DNA of 64,000 nucleotides, from assembly GCA_026545225.1 (NCBI GenBank), contig CM048847.1, positions 14,007,835 through 14,071,834 on the forward strand. The letters are read 5' to 3'. The stretch comes from Cornus controversa. Lineage: Eukaryota > Streptophyta > Magnoliopsida > Cornales > Cornaceae. Below, piece after piece: positions 12,301 to 27,024 of this stretch. The position numbers were made by a program, and so were the translations under genes. Below the pieces are notes generated by a model, which ran no database searches, had not been told where the DNA came from, and saw only the letters and a list, made by a program, of their open reading frames with translations. The stretch's first letter is position 1. The number at the start of each line of letters is the position of its first letter.

Positions 12301-15240
12301 GAACAACTGAAACTAAACTTGTTTAAAATCATCGATAGCTTGGGAATTGTTTCTTTTACTTGTCCAGATGGTTGAAGTTGGCATAGAGCACCATACGGTT
12401 GTGATCATTCATGAGTGCAGCAAGGAATTACTCTTTTCGATTCAGGACGTCCTGACGGTCGAATTAGGCATAAAGCAACGTATAATTCTATGTATGGCAC
12501 GATTTCACGTGGATTGGACTTTTCGAATCAGGACAGGTCAAACGAAACAAGTTCAAAACCGTTGTTGTCATTCTCTATTCTTCTGGACATCCAGATGGTC
12601 AATTCTAGCACAAAGCGCCATACGGTTGTGGTCATGCCTGGTTATTGCAAGGAATTGTTCTTTTTGACTCAGAACAACTCAAACAAACATGGATGAAGAT
12701 CGGATCGACATGCTCGTCGTTTCTTTGGGACCCTTTGATGGTTTCATTTAGAAAAAAGTAGCGTACGATTAATATTATGGCAAGACTTCGCTTGGAATGT
12801 GGTTTTCTAATCAAAACAACTCAAATGAAACAAGTTTAAAATGGTTGGTAGCTTACAAATTGTTTCCTTTAGATGTCCAAACGGTCGAATTTGGAACAAA
12901 GCACCATACGATTGTGATGAAGATCGGATTGACATGTTCGTCACTTCTTTTGGATGCTTTGATGGTCTAATTTGGAAAAAAGAAACTTACGATTCTGATT
13001 ATGGCACGACTTCTCAAGGAATGGGTTTTTGAATCAGAACAACTCAAACAAAACTTGTTTAAAATCCTCGATAGCTTGGGAATTGTTTCTTTTACTTGTC
13101 CAGATGGTTGAAGTTGGCATAGAGCACCATACGGTTGTGATCATTCATGGGTGCAGCATGGAATTACTCTTTTCGATTCAGGACGTCCTGACGGTTGAAT
13201 TTGGCATAAAGCAACGTATAATTCTAGGTATGGCACGATTTCACGTGGATTGGACTTTTCGAATCAGGACAGGTCAAACCAAACAAGTTCGAAACCGTTG
13301 TTGTCATTCTCTATTCTTCTAGACATCCAGATGGTCAATTCTAGGACAAAGCACCATACGGTTGTGGTCATGCCTGGTTATTGCAAGGAATTGTTCTTTT
13401 CGACTCATAACAACTCAAACAAACATGGATGAAGATCGGATCGACATGCTCGTCGTTTCTTTGGGACGCTTTGATGGTTTCATTTAGAAAAAAGCAGCGT
13501 ACGATTACTATTATGGCACGACTTCTCTTGGAATGTGGTTTTCTAATCATAACAACTCAAATGAAACAAGTTTAAAATGGTTGGTAGCTTGCAAATTGTT
13601 TCCTTTAGATGTCGAAACGGTCGAATTTGGAACAAAGCACCATACGGTTGTGATGATGATCGGATTGACAGGTTCGTCACTTCTTTTGGATGCTTTGATG
13701 GTCTAATTTGGAAAAAAGAAACTTACAATTCTGATTATGACACAACTTCTCAAGCAATGGGGTTTTTGAATCAGAACAACTGAAACTAAACTTGTTTAAA
13801 ATCATCGATAGCTTGGGAATTGTTTCTTTTACTTGTCCAGATGGTTGAAGTTGGCATAGAGCACCATACGGTTGTGATCATTCATGAGTGCAGCAAGGAA
13901 TTACTCTTTTCGATTCAGGACGTCCTGACGGTCGAATTAGGCATAAAGCAACGTATAATTCTATGTATGGCACGATTTCACGTGGATTGGACTTTTCGAA
14001 TCAGGACAGGTCAAACGAAACAAGTTCAAAACCGTTGTTGTCATTCTCTATTCTTCTGGACATCCAGATGGTCAATTCTAGCACAAAGCGCCATACGGTT
14101 GTGGTCATGCCTGGTTATTGCAAGGAATTGTTCTTTTTGACTCAGAACAACTCAAACAAACATGGATGAAGATCGGATCGACATGCTCGTCGTTTCTTTG
14201 GGACCCTTTGATGGTTTCATTTAGAAAAAAGTAGCGTACGATTAATATTATGGCAAGACTTCGCTTGGAATGTGGTTTTCTAATCAAAACAACTCAAATG
14301 AAACAAGTTTAAAATGGTTGGTAGCTTACAAATTGTTTCCTTTAGATGTCCAAACGGTCGAATTTGGAACAAAGCACCATACGATTGTGATGAAGATCGG
14401 ATTGACATGTTCGTCACTTCTTTTGGATGCTTTGATGGTCTAATTTGGAAAAAAGAAACTTACGATTCTGATTATGGCACGACTTCTCAAGGAATGGGTT
14501 TTTGAATCAGAACAACTCAAACAAAACTTGTTTAAAATCCTCGATAGCTTGGGAATTGTTTCTTTTACTTGTCCAGATGGTTGAAGTTGGCATAGAGCAC
14601 CATACGGTTGTGATCATTCATGGGTGCAGCATGGAATTACTCTTTTCGATTCAGGACGTCCTGACGGTTGAATTTGGCATAAAGCAACGTATAATTCTAG
14701 GTATGGCACGATTTCACGTGGATTGGACTTTTCGAATCAGGACAGGTCAAACCAAACAAGTTCGAAACGGTTGTTGTCATTCTCTATTCTTCTAGACATC
14801 CAGATGGTCAATTCTAGGACAAAGCACCATACGGTTGTGGTCATGCCTGGTTATTGCAAGGAATTGTTCTTTTCGACTCATAACAACTCAAACAAACATG
14901 GATGAAGATCGGATCGACATGCTCGTCGTTTCTTTGGGACGCTTTGATGGTTTCATTTAGAAAAAAGCAGCGTACGATTACTATTATGGCACGACTTCTC
15001 TTGGAATGTGGTTTTCTAATCATAACAACTCAAATGAAACAAGTTTAAAATGGTTGGTAGCTTGCAAATTGTTTCCTTTAGATGTCGAAACGGTCGAATT
15101 TGGAACAAAGCACCATACGGTTGTGATGATGATCGGATTGACAGGTTCGTCACTTCTTTTGGATGCTTTGATGGTCTAATTTGGAAAAAAGAAACTTACA
15201 ATTCTGATTATGACACAACTTCTCAAGCAATGGGGTTTTT
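9349..15240 (+). repeat. Two tandem copies of a 2946-bp (2-HOR) block
   Basis: The HORs at 9349, 10822, 12295 and 13768 all carry CCTGACGG in alpha, where alpha copies elsewhere have CCTCACGG. The second HOR of each pair shares AAACGGTTG in beta (G at 11823 and 14769, 2946 bp apart), a change seen nowhere else. A later private change, A at 11088, occurs in only one copy. All four end as type x. The pattern indicates duplication of a 2-HOR segment after the G change and before the A change. Confidence 0.9.
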
Positions 15241-18200
15241 GAATCAGAACAACTGAAACTAAACTTGTTTAAAATCATCGATAGCTTGGGAATTGTTTCT
15301 TTTACTTGTCCAGATGGTTGAAGTTGGCATAGAGCACCATACGGTTGTGATCATTCATGAGTGCAGCAAGGAATTACTCTTTTCGATTCAGGACGTCCTC
15401 ACGGTCGAATTAGGCATAAAGCAACGTATAATTCTATGTATGGCACGATTTCACGTGGATTGGACTTTTCGAATCAGGACAGGTCAAACGAAACAAGTTC
15501 AAAATCGTTGTTGTCATTCTCTATTCTTCTGGACATCCAGATGGTCAATTCTAGCACAAAGCGCCATACGGTTGTGGTCATGCCTGGTTATTGCAAGGAA
15601 TTGTTCTTTTTGACTCAGAACAACTCAAACAAACATGGATGAAGATCGGATCGACATGCTCGTCGTTTCTTTGGGACCCTTTGATGGTTTCATTTAGAAA
15701 AAAGTAGCGTACGATTAATATTATGGCAAGACTTCGCTTGGAATGTGGTTTTCTAATCAAAACAACTCAAATGAAACAAGTTTAAAATGGTTGCTAGCTT
15801 ACAAATTGTTTCCTTTAGATGTCCAAACGGTCGAATTTGGAACAAAGCACCATACGATTGTGATGAAGATCGGATTGACATGTTCGTCACTTCTTTTGGA
15901 TGCTTTGATGGTCTAATTTGGAAAAAAGAAACTTACGATTCTGATTATGGCACGACTTCTCAAGGAATGGGTTTTTGAATCAGAACAACTCAAACAAAAC
16001 TTGTTTAAAATCCTCGATAGCTTGGGAATTGTTTCTTTTACTTGTCCAGATGGTTGAAGTTGGCATAGAGCACCATACGGTTGTGATCATTCATGGGTGC
16101 AGCATGGAATTACTCTTTTCGATTCAGGACGTCCTGACGGTTGAATTTGGCATAAAGCAACGTATAATTCTAGGTATGGCACGATTTCACGTGGATTGGA
16201 CTTTTCGAATCAGGACAGGTCAAACCAAACAAGTTCGAAACCGTTGTTGTCATTCTCTATTCTTCTAGACATCCAGATGGTCAATTCTAGGACAAAGCAC
16301 CATACGGTTGTGGTCATGCCTGGTTATTGCAAGGAATTGTTCTTTTCGACTCATAACAACTCAAACAAACATGGATGAAGATCGGATCGACATGCTCGTC
16401 GTTTCTTTGGGACGCTTTGATGGTTTCATTTAGAAAAAAGCAGCGTACGATTACTATTATGGCACGACTTCTCTTGGAATGTGGTTTTCTAATCATAACA
16501 ACTCAAATGAAACAAGTTTAAAATGGTTGGTAGCTTGCAAATTGTTTCCTTTAGATGTCGAAACGGTCGAATTTGGAACAAAGCACCATACGGTTGTGAT
16601 GAAGATCGGATTGACAGGTTGGTCACTTCTTTTGGATGCTTTGATGGTCTAATTTGGAAAAAAGAAACTTACGATTCTGATTATGACACAACTTCTCAAG
16701 CAATGGGGTTTTTGAATCAGAACAACTAAAACTAAACTTGTTTAAAATCATCGATAGCTTGGGAATTGTTTCTTTTACTTGTCCAGATGGTTGAAGTTGG
16801 CATAGAGCACCATACGGTTGTGATCATTCATGAGTGCAGCAAGGAATTACTCTTTTCGATTCAGGACGTCCTCACGGTCGAATTAGGCATAAAGCAACGT
16901 ATAATTCTATGTATGGCACGATTTCACGTGGATTGGACTTTTCGAATCAGGACAGGTCAAACGAAACAAGTTCAAAACCGTTGTTGTCATTCTCTATTCT
17001 TCTGGACATCCAGATGGTCAATTCTAGCACAAAGCGCCATACGGTTGTGGTCATGCCTGGTTATTGCAAGGAATTGTTCTTTTTGACTCAGAACAACTCA
17101 AACAAACATGGATGAAGATCGGATCGACATGCTCGTCGTTTCTTTGGGACCCTTTGATGGTTTCATTTAGAAAAAAGTAGCGTACGATTAATATTATGGC
17201 AAGACTTCGCTTGGAATGTGGTTTTCTAATCAAAACAACTCAAATGAAACAAGTTTAAAATGGTTGCTAGCTTACAAATTGTTTCCTTTAGATGTCCAAA
17301 CGGTCGAATTTGGAACAAAGCACCATACGATTGTGATGAAGATCGGATTGACATGTTCGTCACTTCTTTTGGATGCTTTGATGGTCTAATTTGGAAAAAA
17401 GAAACTTACGATTCTGATTATGGCGTGACTTCTCAAGGAATGGGTTTTTGAATCAGAACAACTCAAACAAAACTTGTTTAAAATCCTCGATAGCTTGGGA
17501 ATTGTTTCTTTTACTTGTCCAGATGGTTGAAGTTGGCATAGAGCACCATACGGTTGTGATCATTCATGGGTGCAGCATGGAATTACTCTTTTCGATTCAG
17601 GACGTCCTGACGGTTGAATTTGGCATAAAGCAACGTATAATTCTAGGTATGGCACGATTTCACGTGGATTGGACTTTTCGAATCAGGACAGGTCAAACCA
17701 AACAAGTTCGAAACCGTTGTTGTCATTCTCTATTCTTCTAGACATCCAGATGGTCAATTCTAGGACAAAGCACCATACGGTTGTGGTCATGCCTGGTTAT
17801 TGCAAGGAATTGTTCTTTTCGACTCATAACAACTCAAACAAACATGGATGAAGATCGGATCGACATGCTCGTCGTTTCTTTGGGACGCTTTGATGGTTTC
17901 ATTTAGAAAAAAGCAGCGTACGATTACTATTATGGCACGACTTCTCTTGGAATGTGGTTTTCTAATCATAACAACTCAAATGAAACAAGTTTAAAATGGT
18001 TGGTAGCTTGCAAATTGTTTCCTTTAGATGTCGAAACGGTCGAATTTGGAACAAAGCACCATACGGTTGTGATGATGATCGGATTGACAGGTTCGTCACT
18101 TCTTTTGGATGCTTTGATGGTCTAATTTGGAAAAAAGAAACTTACAATTCTGATTATGACACAACTTCTCAAGCAATGGGGTTTTTGAATCAGAACAACT

Positions 18201-21132
18201 GAAACTAAACTTGTTTAAAATCATCGATAGCTTGGGAATTGTTTCTTTTACTTGTCCAGATGGTTGAAGTTGGCATAGAGCACCATACGGTTGTGATCAT
18301 TCATGAGTGCAGCAAGGAATTACTCTTTTCGATTCAGGACGTCCTCACGGTCGAATTAGGCATAAAGCAACGTATAATTCTATGTATGGCACGATTTCAC
18401 GTGGATTGGACTTTTCGAATCAGGACAGGTCAAACGAAACAAGTTCAAAATCGTTGTTGTCATTCTCTATTCTTCTGGACATCCAGATGGTCAATTCTAG
18501 CACAAAGCGCCATACGGTTGTGGTCATGCCTGGTTATTGCAAGGAATTGTTCTTTTTGACTCAGAACAACTCAAACAAACATGGATGAAGATCGGATCGA
18601 CATGCTCGTCGTTTCTTTGGGACCCTTTGATGGTTTCATTTAGAAAAAAGTAGCGTACGATTAATATTATGGCAAGACTTCGCTTGGAATGTGGTTTTCT
18701 AATCAAAACAACTCAAATGAAACAAGTTTAAAATGGTTGCTAGCTTACAAATTGTTTCCTTTAGATGTCCAAACGGTCGAATTTGGAACAAAGCACCATA
18801 CGATTGTGATGAAGATCGGATTGACATGTTCGTCACTTCTTTTGGATGCTTTGATGGTCTAATTTGGAAAAAAGAAACTTACGATTCTGATTATGGCACG
18901 ACTTCTCAAGGAATGGGTTTTTGAATCAGAACAACTCAAACAAAACTTGTTTAAAATCCTCGATAGCTTGGGAATTGTTTCTTTTACTTGTCCAGATGGT
19001 TGAAGTTGGCATAGAGCACCATACGGTTGTGATCATTCATGGGTGCAGCATGGAATTACTCTTTTCGATTCAGGACGTCCTGACGGTTGAATTTGGCATA
19101 AAGCAACGTATAATTCTAGGTATGGCACGATTTCACGTGGATTGGACTTTTCGAATCAGGACAGGTCAAACCAAACAAGTTCGAAACCGTTGTTGTCATT
19201 CTCTATTCTTCTAGACATCCAGATGGTCAATTCTAGGACAAAGCACCATACGGTTGTGGTCATGCCTGGTTATTGCAAGGAATTGTTCTTTTCGACTCAT
19301 AACAACTCAAACAAACATGGATGAAGATCGGATCGACATGCTCGTCGTTTCTTTGGGACGCTTTGATGGTTTCATTTAGAAAAAAGCAGCGTACGATTAC
19401 TATTATGGCACGACTTCTCTTGGAATGTGGTTTTCTAATCATAACAACTCAAATGAAACAAGTTTAAAATGGTTGGTAGCTTGCAAATTGTTTCCTTTAG
19501 ATGTCGAAACGGTCGAATTTGGAACAAAGCACCATACGGTTGTGATGAAGATCGGATTGACAGGTTGGTCACTTCTTTTGGATGCTTTGATGGTCTAATT
19601 TGGAAAAAAGAAACTTACGATTCTGATTATGACACAACTTCTCAAGCAATGGGGTTTTTGAATCAGAACAACTAAAACTAAACTTGTTTAAAATCATCGA
19701 TAGCTTGGGAATTGTTTCTTTTACTTGTCCAGATGGTTGAAGTTGGCATAGAGCACCATACGGTTGTGATCATTCATGAGTGCAGCAAGGAATTACTCTT
19801 TTCGATTCAGGACGTCCTCACGGTCGAATTAGGCATAAAGCAACGTATAATTCTATGTATGGCACGATTTCACGTGGATTGGACTTTTCGAATCAGGACA
19901 GGTCAAACGAAACAAGTTCAAAACCGTTGTTGTCATTCTCTATTCTTCTGGACATCCAGATGGTCAATTCTAGCACAAAGCGCCATACGGTTGTGGTCAT
20001 GCCTGGTTATTGCAAGGAATTGTTCTTTTTGACTCAGAACAACTCAAACAAACATGGATGAAGATCGGATCGACATGCTCGTCGTTTCTTTGGGACCCTT
20101 TGATGGTTTCATTTAGAAAAAAGTAGCGTACGATTAATATTATGGCAAGACTTCGCTTGGAATGTGGTTTTCTAATCAAAACAACTCAAATGAAACAAGT
20201 TTAAAATGGTTGCTAGCTTACAAATTGTTTCCTTTAGATGTCCAAACGGTCGAATTTGGAACAAAGCACCATACGATTGTGATGAAGATCGGATTGACAT
20301 GTTCGTCACTTCTTTTGGATGCTTTGATGGTCTAATTTGGAAAAAAGAAACTTACGATTCTGATTATGGCGTGACTTCTCAAGGAATGGGTTTTTGAATC
20401 AGAACAACTCAAACAAAACTTGTTTAAAATCCTCGATAGCTTGGGAATTGTTTCTTTTACTTGTCCAGATGGTTGAAGTTGGCATAGAGCACCATACGGT
20501 TGTGATCATTCATGGGTGCAGCATGGAATTACTCTTTTCGATTCAGGACGTCCTGACGGTTGAATTTGGCATAAAGCAACGTATAATTCTAGGTATGGCA
20601 CGATTTCACGTGGATTGGACTTTTCGAATCAGGACAGGTCAAACCAAACAAGTTCGAAACCGTTGTTGTCATTCTCTATTCTTCTAGACATCCAGATGGT
20701 CAATTCTAGGACAAAGCACCATACGGTTGTGGTCATGCCTGGTTATTGCAAGGAATTGTTCTTTTCGACTCATAACAACTCAAACAAACATGGATGAAGA
20801 TCGGATCGACATGCTCGTCGTTTCTTTGGGACGCTTTGATGGTTTCATTTAGAAAAAAGCAGCGTACGATTACTATTATGGCACGACTTCTCTTGGAATG
20901 TGGTTTTCTAATCATAACAACTCAAATGAAACAAGTTTAAAATGGTTGGTAGCTTGCAAATTGTTTCCTTTAGATGTCGAAACGGTCGAATTTGGAACAA
21001 AGCACCATACGGTTGTGATGATGATCGGATTGACAGGTTCGTCACTTCTTTTGGATGCTTTGATGGTCTAATTTGGAAAAAAGAAACTTACAATTCTGAT
21101 TATGACACAACTTCTCAAGCAATGGGGTTTTT
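15241..21132 (+). repeat. Second pair of 2946-bp blocks
   Basis: The HORs at 15241 and 18187 share AAAATCGTTG (T at 15505 and 18451). Those at 16714 and 19660 share TGGCGTGACT (two adjacent changes at 17425-17426 and 20371-20372). All four carry GGTTGCTAGC in alpha, which creates a GCTAGC palindrome absent from most other copies. Beta ends alternate z, x, z, x. Every marker I followed repeats at 2946 bp, so the two halves are recent copies. Confidence 0.92.
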
Positions 21133-24100
21133 GAATCAGAACAACTGAAACTAAACTTGTTTAAAATCATCGATAGCTTGGGAATTGTTTCTTTTACTTG
21201 TCCAGATGGTTGAAGTTGGCATAGAGCACCATACGGTTGTGATCATTCATAAGTGCAGCAAGGAATTACTCTTTTCGATTCAGGACGTCCTCACGGTCGA
21301 ATTAGGCATAAAGCAACGTATAATTCTATGTATGGCACGATTTCACGTGGATTGGACTTTTCGAATCAGGACAGGTCAAACGAAACAAGTTCAAAACCGT
21401 TGTTGTCATTCTCTATTCTTCTGGACATCCAGATGGTCAATTCTAGCACAAAGCGCCATACGGTTGTGGTCATGCCTGGTTATTGCAAGGAATTGTTCTT
21501 TTTGACTCAGAACAACTCAAACAAACATGGATGAAGATCGGATCGACATGCTCGTCGTTTCTTTGGGACCCTTTGATGGTTTCATTTAGAAAAAAGTAGC
21601 GTACGATTAATATTATGGCAAGACTTCGCTTGGAATGTGGTTTTCTAATCAAAACAACTCAAATGAAACAAGTTTAAAATGGTTGCTAGCTTACAAATTG
21701 TTTCCTTTAGATGTCCAAACGGTCGAATTTGGAACAAAGCACCATACGATTGTGATGAAGATCGGATTGACATGTTCGTCACTTCTTTTGGATGCTTTGA
21801 TGGTCTAATTTGGAAAAAAGAAACTTACGATTCTGATTATGGCACGACTTCTCAAGGAATGGGTTTTTGAATCAGAACAACTCAAACAAAACTTGTTTAA
21901 AATCCTCGATAGCTTGGGAATTGTTTCTTTTACTTGTCCAGATGGTTGAAGTTGGCATAGAGCACCATACGGTTGTGATCATTCATGGGTGCAGCATGGA
22001 ATTACTCTTTTCGATTCAGGACGTCCTGACGGTTGAATTTGGCATAAAGCAACGTATAATTCTAGGTATGGCACGATTTCACGTGGATTGGACTTTTCGA
22101 ATCAGGACAGGTCAAACCAAACAAGTTCGAAACCGTTGTTGTCATTCTCTATTCTTCTAGACATCCAGATGGTCAATTCTAGGACAAAGCACCATACGGT
22201 TGTGGTCATGCCTGGTTATTGCAAGGAATTGTTCTTTTCGACTCATAACAACTCAAACAAACATGGATGAAGATCGGATCGACATGCTCGTCGTTTCTTT
22301 GGGACGCTTTGATGGTTTCATTTAGAAAAAAGCAGCGTACGATTACTATTATGGCACGACTTCTCTTGGAATGTGGTTTTCTAATCATAACAACTCAAAT
22401 GAAACAAGTTTAAAATGGTTGGTAGCTTGCAAATTGTTTCCTTTAGATGTCGAAACGGTCGAATTTGGAACAAAGCACCATACGGTTGTGATGAAGATCG
22501 GATTGACAGGTTGGTCACTTCTTTTGGATGCTTTGATGGTCTAATTTGGAAAAAAGAAACTTACGATTCTGATTATGACACAACTTCTCAAGCAATGGGG
22601 TTTTTGAATCAGAACAACTAAAACTAAACTTGTTTAAAATCATCGATAGCTTGGGAATTGTTTCTTTTACTTGTCCAGATGGTTGAAGTTGGCATAGAGC
22701 ACCATACGGTTGTGATCATTCATGAGTGCAGCAAGGAATTACTCTTTTCGATTCAGGACGTCCTCACGGTCGAATTAGGCATAAAGCAACGTATAATTCT
22801 ATGTATGGCACGATTTCACGTGGATTGGACTTTTCGAATCAGGACAGGTCAAACGAAACAAGTTCAAAACCGTTGTTGTCATTCTCTATTCTTCTGGACA
22901 TCCAGATGGTCAATTCTAGCACAAAGCGCCATACGGTTGTGGTCATGCCTGGTTATTGCAAGGAATTGTTCTTTTTGACTCAGAACAACTCAAACAAACA
23001 TGGATGAAGATCGGATCGACATGCTCGTCGTTTCTTTGGGACCCTTTGATGGTTTCATTTAGAAAAAAGTAGCGTACGATTAATATTATGGCAAGACTTC
23101 GCTTGGAATGTGGTTTTCTAATCAAAACAACTCAAATGAAACAAGTTTAAAATGGTTGCTAGCTTACAGATTGTTTCCTTTAGATGTCCAAACGGTCGAA
23201 TTTGGAACAAAGCACCATACGATTGTGATGAAGATCGGATTGACATGTTCGTCACTTCTTTTGGATGCTTTGATGGTCTAATTTGGAAAAAAGAAACTTA
23301 CGATTCTGATTATGGCACGACTTCTCAAGGAATGGGTTTTTGAATCAGAACAACTCAAACAAAACTTGTTTAAAATCCTCGATAGCTTGGGAATTGTTTC
23401 TTTTACTTGTCCAGATGGTTGAAGTTGGCATAGAGCACCATACGGTTGTGATCATTCATGGGTGCAGCATGGAATTACTCTTTTCGATTCAGGACGTCCT
23501 GACGGTTGAATTTGGCATAAAGCAACGTATAATTCTAGGTATGGCACGATTTCACGTGGATTGGACTTTTCGAATCAGGACAGGTCAAACCAAACAAGTT
23601 CGAAACCGTTGTTGTCATTCTCTATTCTTCTAGACATCCAGATGGTCAATTCTAGGACAAAGCACCATACGGTTGTGGTCATGCCTGGTTATTGCAAGGA
23701 ATTGTTCTTTTCGACTCATAACAACTCAAACAAACATGGATGAAGATCGGATCGACATGCTCGTCGTTTCTTTGGGACGCTTTGATGGTTTCATTTAGAA
23801 AAAAGCAGCGTACGATTACTATTATGGCACGACTTCTCTTGGAATGTGGTTTTCTAATCATAACAACTCAAATGAAACAAGTTTAAAATGGTTGGTAGCT
23901 TGCAAATTGTTTCCTTTAGATGTCGAAACGGTCGAATTTGGAACAAAGCACCATACGGTTGTGATGATGATCGGATTGACAGGTTCGTCACTTCTTTTGG
24001 ATGCTTTGATGGTCTAATTTGGAAAAAAGAAACTTACAATTCTGATTATGACACAACTTCTCAAGCAATGGGGTTTTTGAATCAGAACAACTGAAACTAA

Positions 24101-27024
24101 ACTTGTTTAAAATCATCGATAGCTTGGGAATTGTTTCTTTTACTTGTCCAGATGGTTGAAGTTGGCATAGAGCACCATACGGTTGTGATCATTCATAAGT
24201 GCAGCAAGGAATTACTCTTTTCGATTCAGGACGTCCTCACGGTCGAATTAGGCATAAAGCAACGTATAATTCTATGTATGGCACGATTTCACGTGGATTG
24301 GACTTTTCGAATCAGGACAGGTCAAACGAAACAAGTTCAAAACCGTTGTTGTCATTCTCTATTCTTCTGGACATCCAGATGGTCAATTCTAGCACAAAGC
24401 GCCATACGGTTGTGGTCATGCCTGGTTATTGCAAGGAATTGTTCTTTTTGACTCAGAACAACTCAAACAAACATGGATGAAGATCGGATCGACATGCTCG
24501 TCGTTTCTTTGGGACCCTTTGATGGTTTCATTTAGAAAAAAGTAGCGTACGATTAATATTATGGCAAGACTTCGCTTGGAATGTGGTTTTCTAATCAAAA
24601 CAACTCAAATGAAACAAGTTTAAAATGGTTGCTAGCTTACAAATTGTTTCCTTTAGATGTCCAAACGGTCGAATTTGGAACAAAGCACCATACGATTGTG
24701 ATGAAGATCGGATTGACATGTTCGTCACTTCTTTTGGATGCTTTGATGGTCTAATTTGGAAAAAAGAAACTTACGATTCTGATTATGGCACGACTTCTCA
24801 AGGAATGGGTTTTTGAATCAGAACAACTCAAACAAAACTTGTTTAAAATCCTCGATAGCTTGGGAATTGTTTCTTTTACTTGTCCAGATGGTTGAAGTTG
24901 GCATAGAGCACCATACGGTTGTGATCATTCATGGGTGCAGCATGGAATTACTCTTTTCGATTCAGGACGTCCTGACGGTTGAATTTGGCATAAAGCAACG
25001 TATAATTCTAGGTATGGCACGATTTCACGTGGATTGGACTTTTCGAATCAGGACAGGTCAAACCAAACAAGTTCGAAACCGTTGTTGTCATTCTCTATTC
25101 TTCTAGACATCCAGATGGTCAATTCTAGGACAAAGCACCATACGGTTGTGGTCATGCCTGGTTATTGCAAGGAATTGTTCTTTTCGACTCATAACAACTC
25201 AAACAAACATGGATGAAGATCGGATCGACATGCTCGTCGTTTCTTTGGGACGCTTTGATGGTTTCATTTAGAAAAAAGCAGCGTACGATTACTATTATGG
25301 CACGACTTCTCTTGGAATGTGGTTTTCTAATCATAACAACTCAAATGAAACAAGTTTAAAATGGTTGGTAGCTTGCAAATTGTTTCCTTTAGATGTCGAA
25401 ACGGTCGAATTTGGAACAAAGCACCATACGGTTGTGATGAAGATCGGATTGACAGGTTGGTCACTTCTTTTGGATGCTTTGATGGTCTAATTTGGAAAAA
25501 AGAAACTTACGATTCTGATTATGACACAACTTCTCAAGCAATGGGGTTTTTGAATCAGAACAACTAAAACTAAACTTGTTTAAAATCATCGATAGCTTGG
25601 GAATTGTTTCTTTTACTTGTCCAGATGGTTGAAGTTGGCATAGAGCACCATACGGTTGTGATCATTCATGAGTGCAGCAAGGAATTACTCTTTTCGATTC
25701 AGGACGTCCTCACGGTCGAATTAGGCATAAAGCAACGTATAATTCTATGTATGGCACGATTTCACGTGGATTGGACTTTTCGAATCAGGACAGGTCAAAC
25801 GAAACAAGTTCAAAACCGTTGTTGTCATTCTCTATTCTTCTGGACATCCAGATGGTCAATTCTAGCACAAAGCGCCATACGGTTGTGGTCATGCCTGGTT
25901 ATTGCAAGGAATTGTTCTTTTTGACTCAGAACAACTCAAACAAACATGGATGAAGATCGGATCGACATGCTCGTCGTTTCTTTGGGACCCTTTGATGGTT
26001 TCATTTAGAAAAAAGTAGCGTACGATTAATATTATGGCAAGACTTCGCTTGGAATGTGGTTTTCTAATCAAAACAACTCAAATGAAACAAGTTTAAAATG
26101 GTTGCTAGCTTACAGATTGTTTCCTTTAGATGTCCAAACGGTCGAATTTGGAACAAAGCACCATACGATTGTGATGAAGATCGGATTGACATGTTCGTCA
26201 CTTCTTTTGGATGCTTTGATGGTCTAATTTGGAAAAAAGAAACTTACGATTCTGATTATGGCACGACTTCTCAAGGAATGGGTTTTTGAATCAGAACAAC
26301 TCAAACAAAACTTGTTTAAAATCCTCGATAGCTTGGGAATTGTTTCTTTTACTTGTCCAGATGGTTGAAGTTGGCATAGAGCACCATACGGTTGTGATCA
26401 TTCATGGGTGCAGCATGGAATTACTCTTTTCGATTCAGGACGTCCTGACGGTTGAATTTGGCATAAAGCAACGTATAATTCTAGGTATGGCACGATTTCA
26501 CGTGGATTGGACTTTTCGAATCAGGACAGGTCAAACCAAACAAGTTCGAAACCGTTGTTGTCATTCTCTATTCTTCTAGACATCCAGATGGTCAATTCTA
26601 GGACAAAGCACCATACGGTTGTGGTCATGCCTGGTTATTGCAAGGAATTGTTCTTTTCGACTCATAACAACTCAAACAAACATGGATGAAGATCGGATCG
26701 ACATGCTCGTCGTTTCTTTGGGACGCTTTGATGGTTTCATTTAGAAAAAAGCAGCGTACGATTACTATTATGGCACGACTTCTCTTGGAATGTGGTTTTC
26801 TAATCATAACAACTCAAATGAAACAAGTTTAAAATGGTTGGTAGCTTGCAAATTGTTTCCTTTAGATGTCGAAACGGTCGAATTTGGAACAAAGCACCAT
26901 ACGGTTGTGATGAAGATCGGATTGACAGGTTGGTCACTTCTTTTGGATGCTTTGATGGTCTAATTTGGAAAAAAGAAACTTACGATTCTGATTATGACAC
27001 AACTTCTCAAGCAATGGGGTTTTT
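21133..27024 (+). repeat. Third pair of 2946-bp blocks
   Basis: The HORs at 21133 and 24079 share CATAAGTGCAGC (A at 21251 and 24197). Those at 22606 and 25552 share TTACAGATTG (G at 23169 and 26115). All four carry GGTTGCTAGC. The beta ends are z, x, z, z, so the two copies disagree only at the last dimer. That is expected if the exchange that made the duplication, or a later one, ended near there. Confidence 0.9.

Noticed and set aside
9349-27024. Treating the paired 2946-bp copies as certain assembly artefacts
   Set aside because: Copies of a pair can differ by private changes (A at 11088; different beta ends at 23888 and 26834), which argues against simple duplication of the same reads, but the sequence alone cannot exclude it fully.
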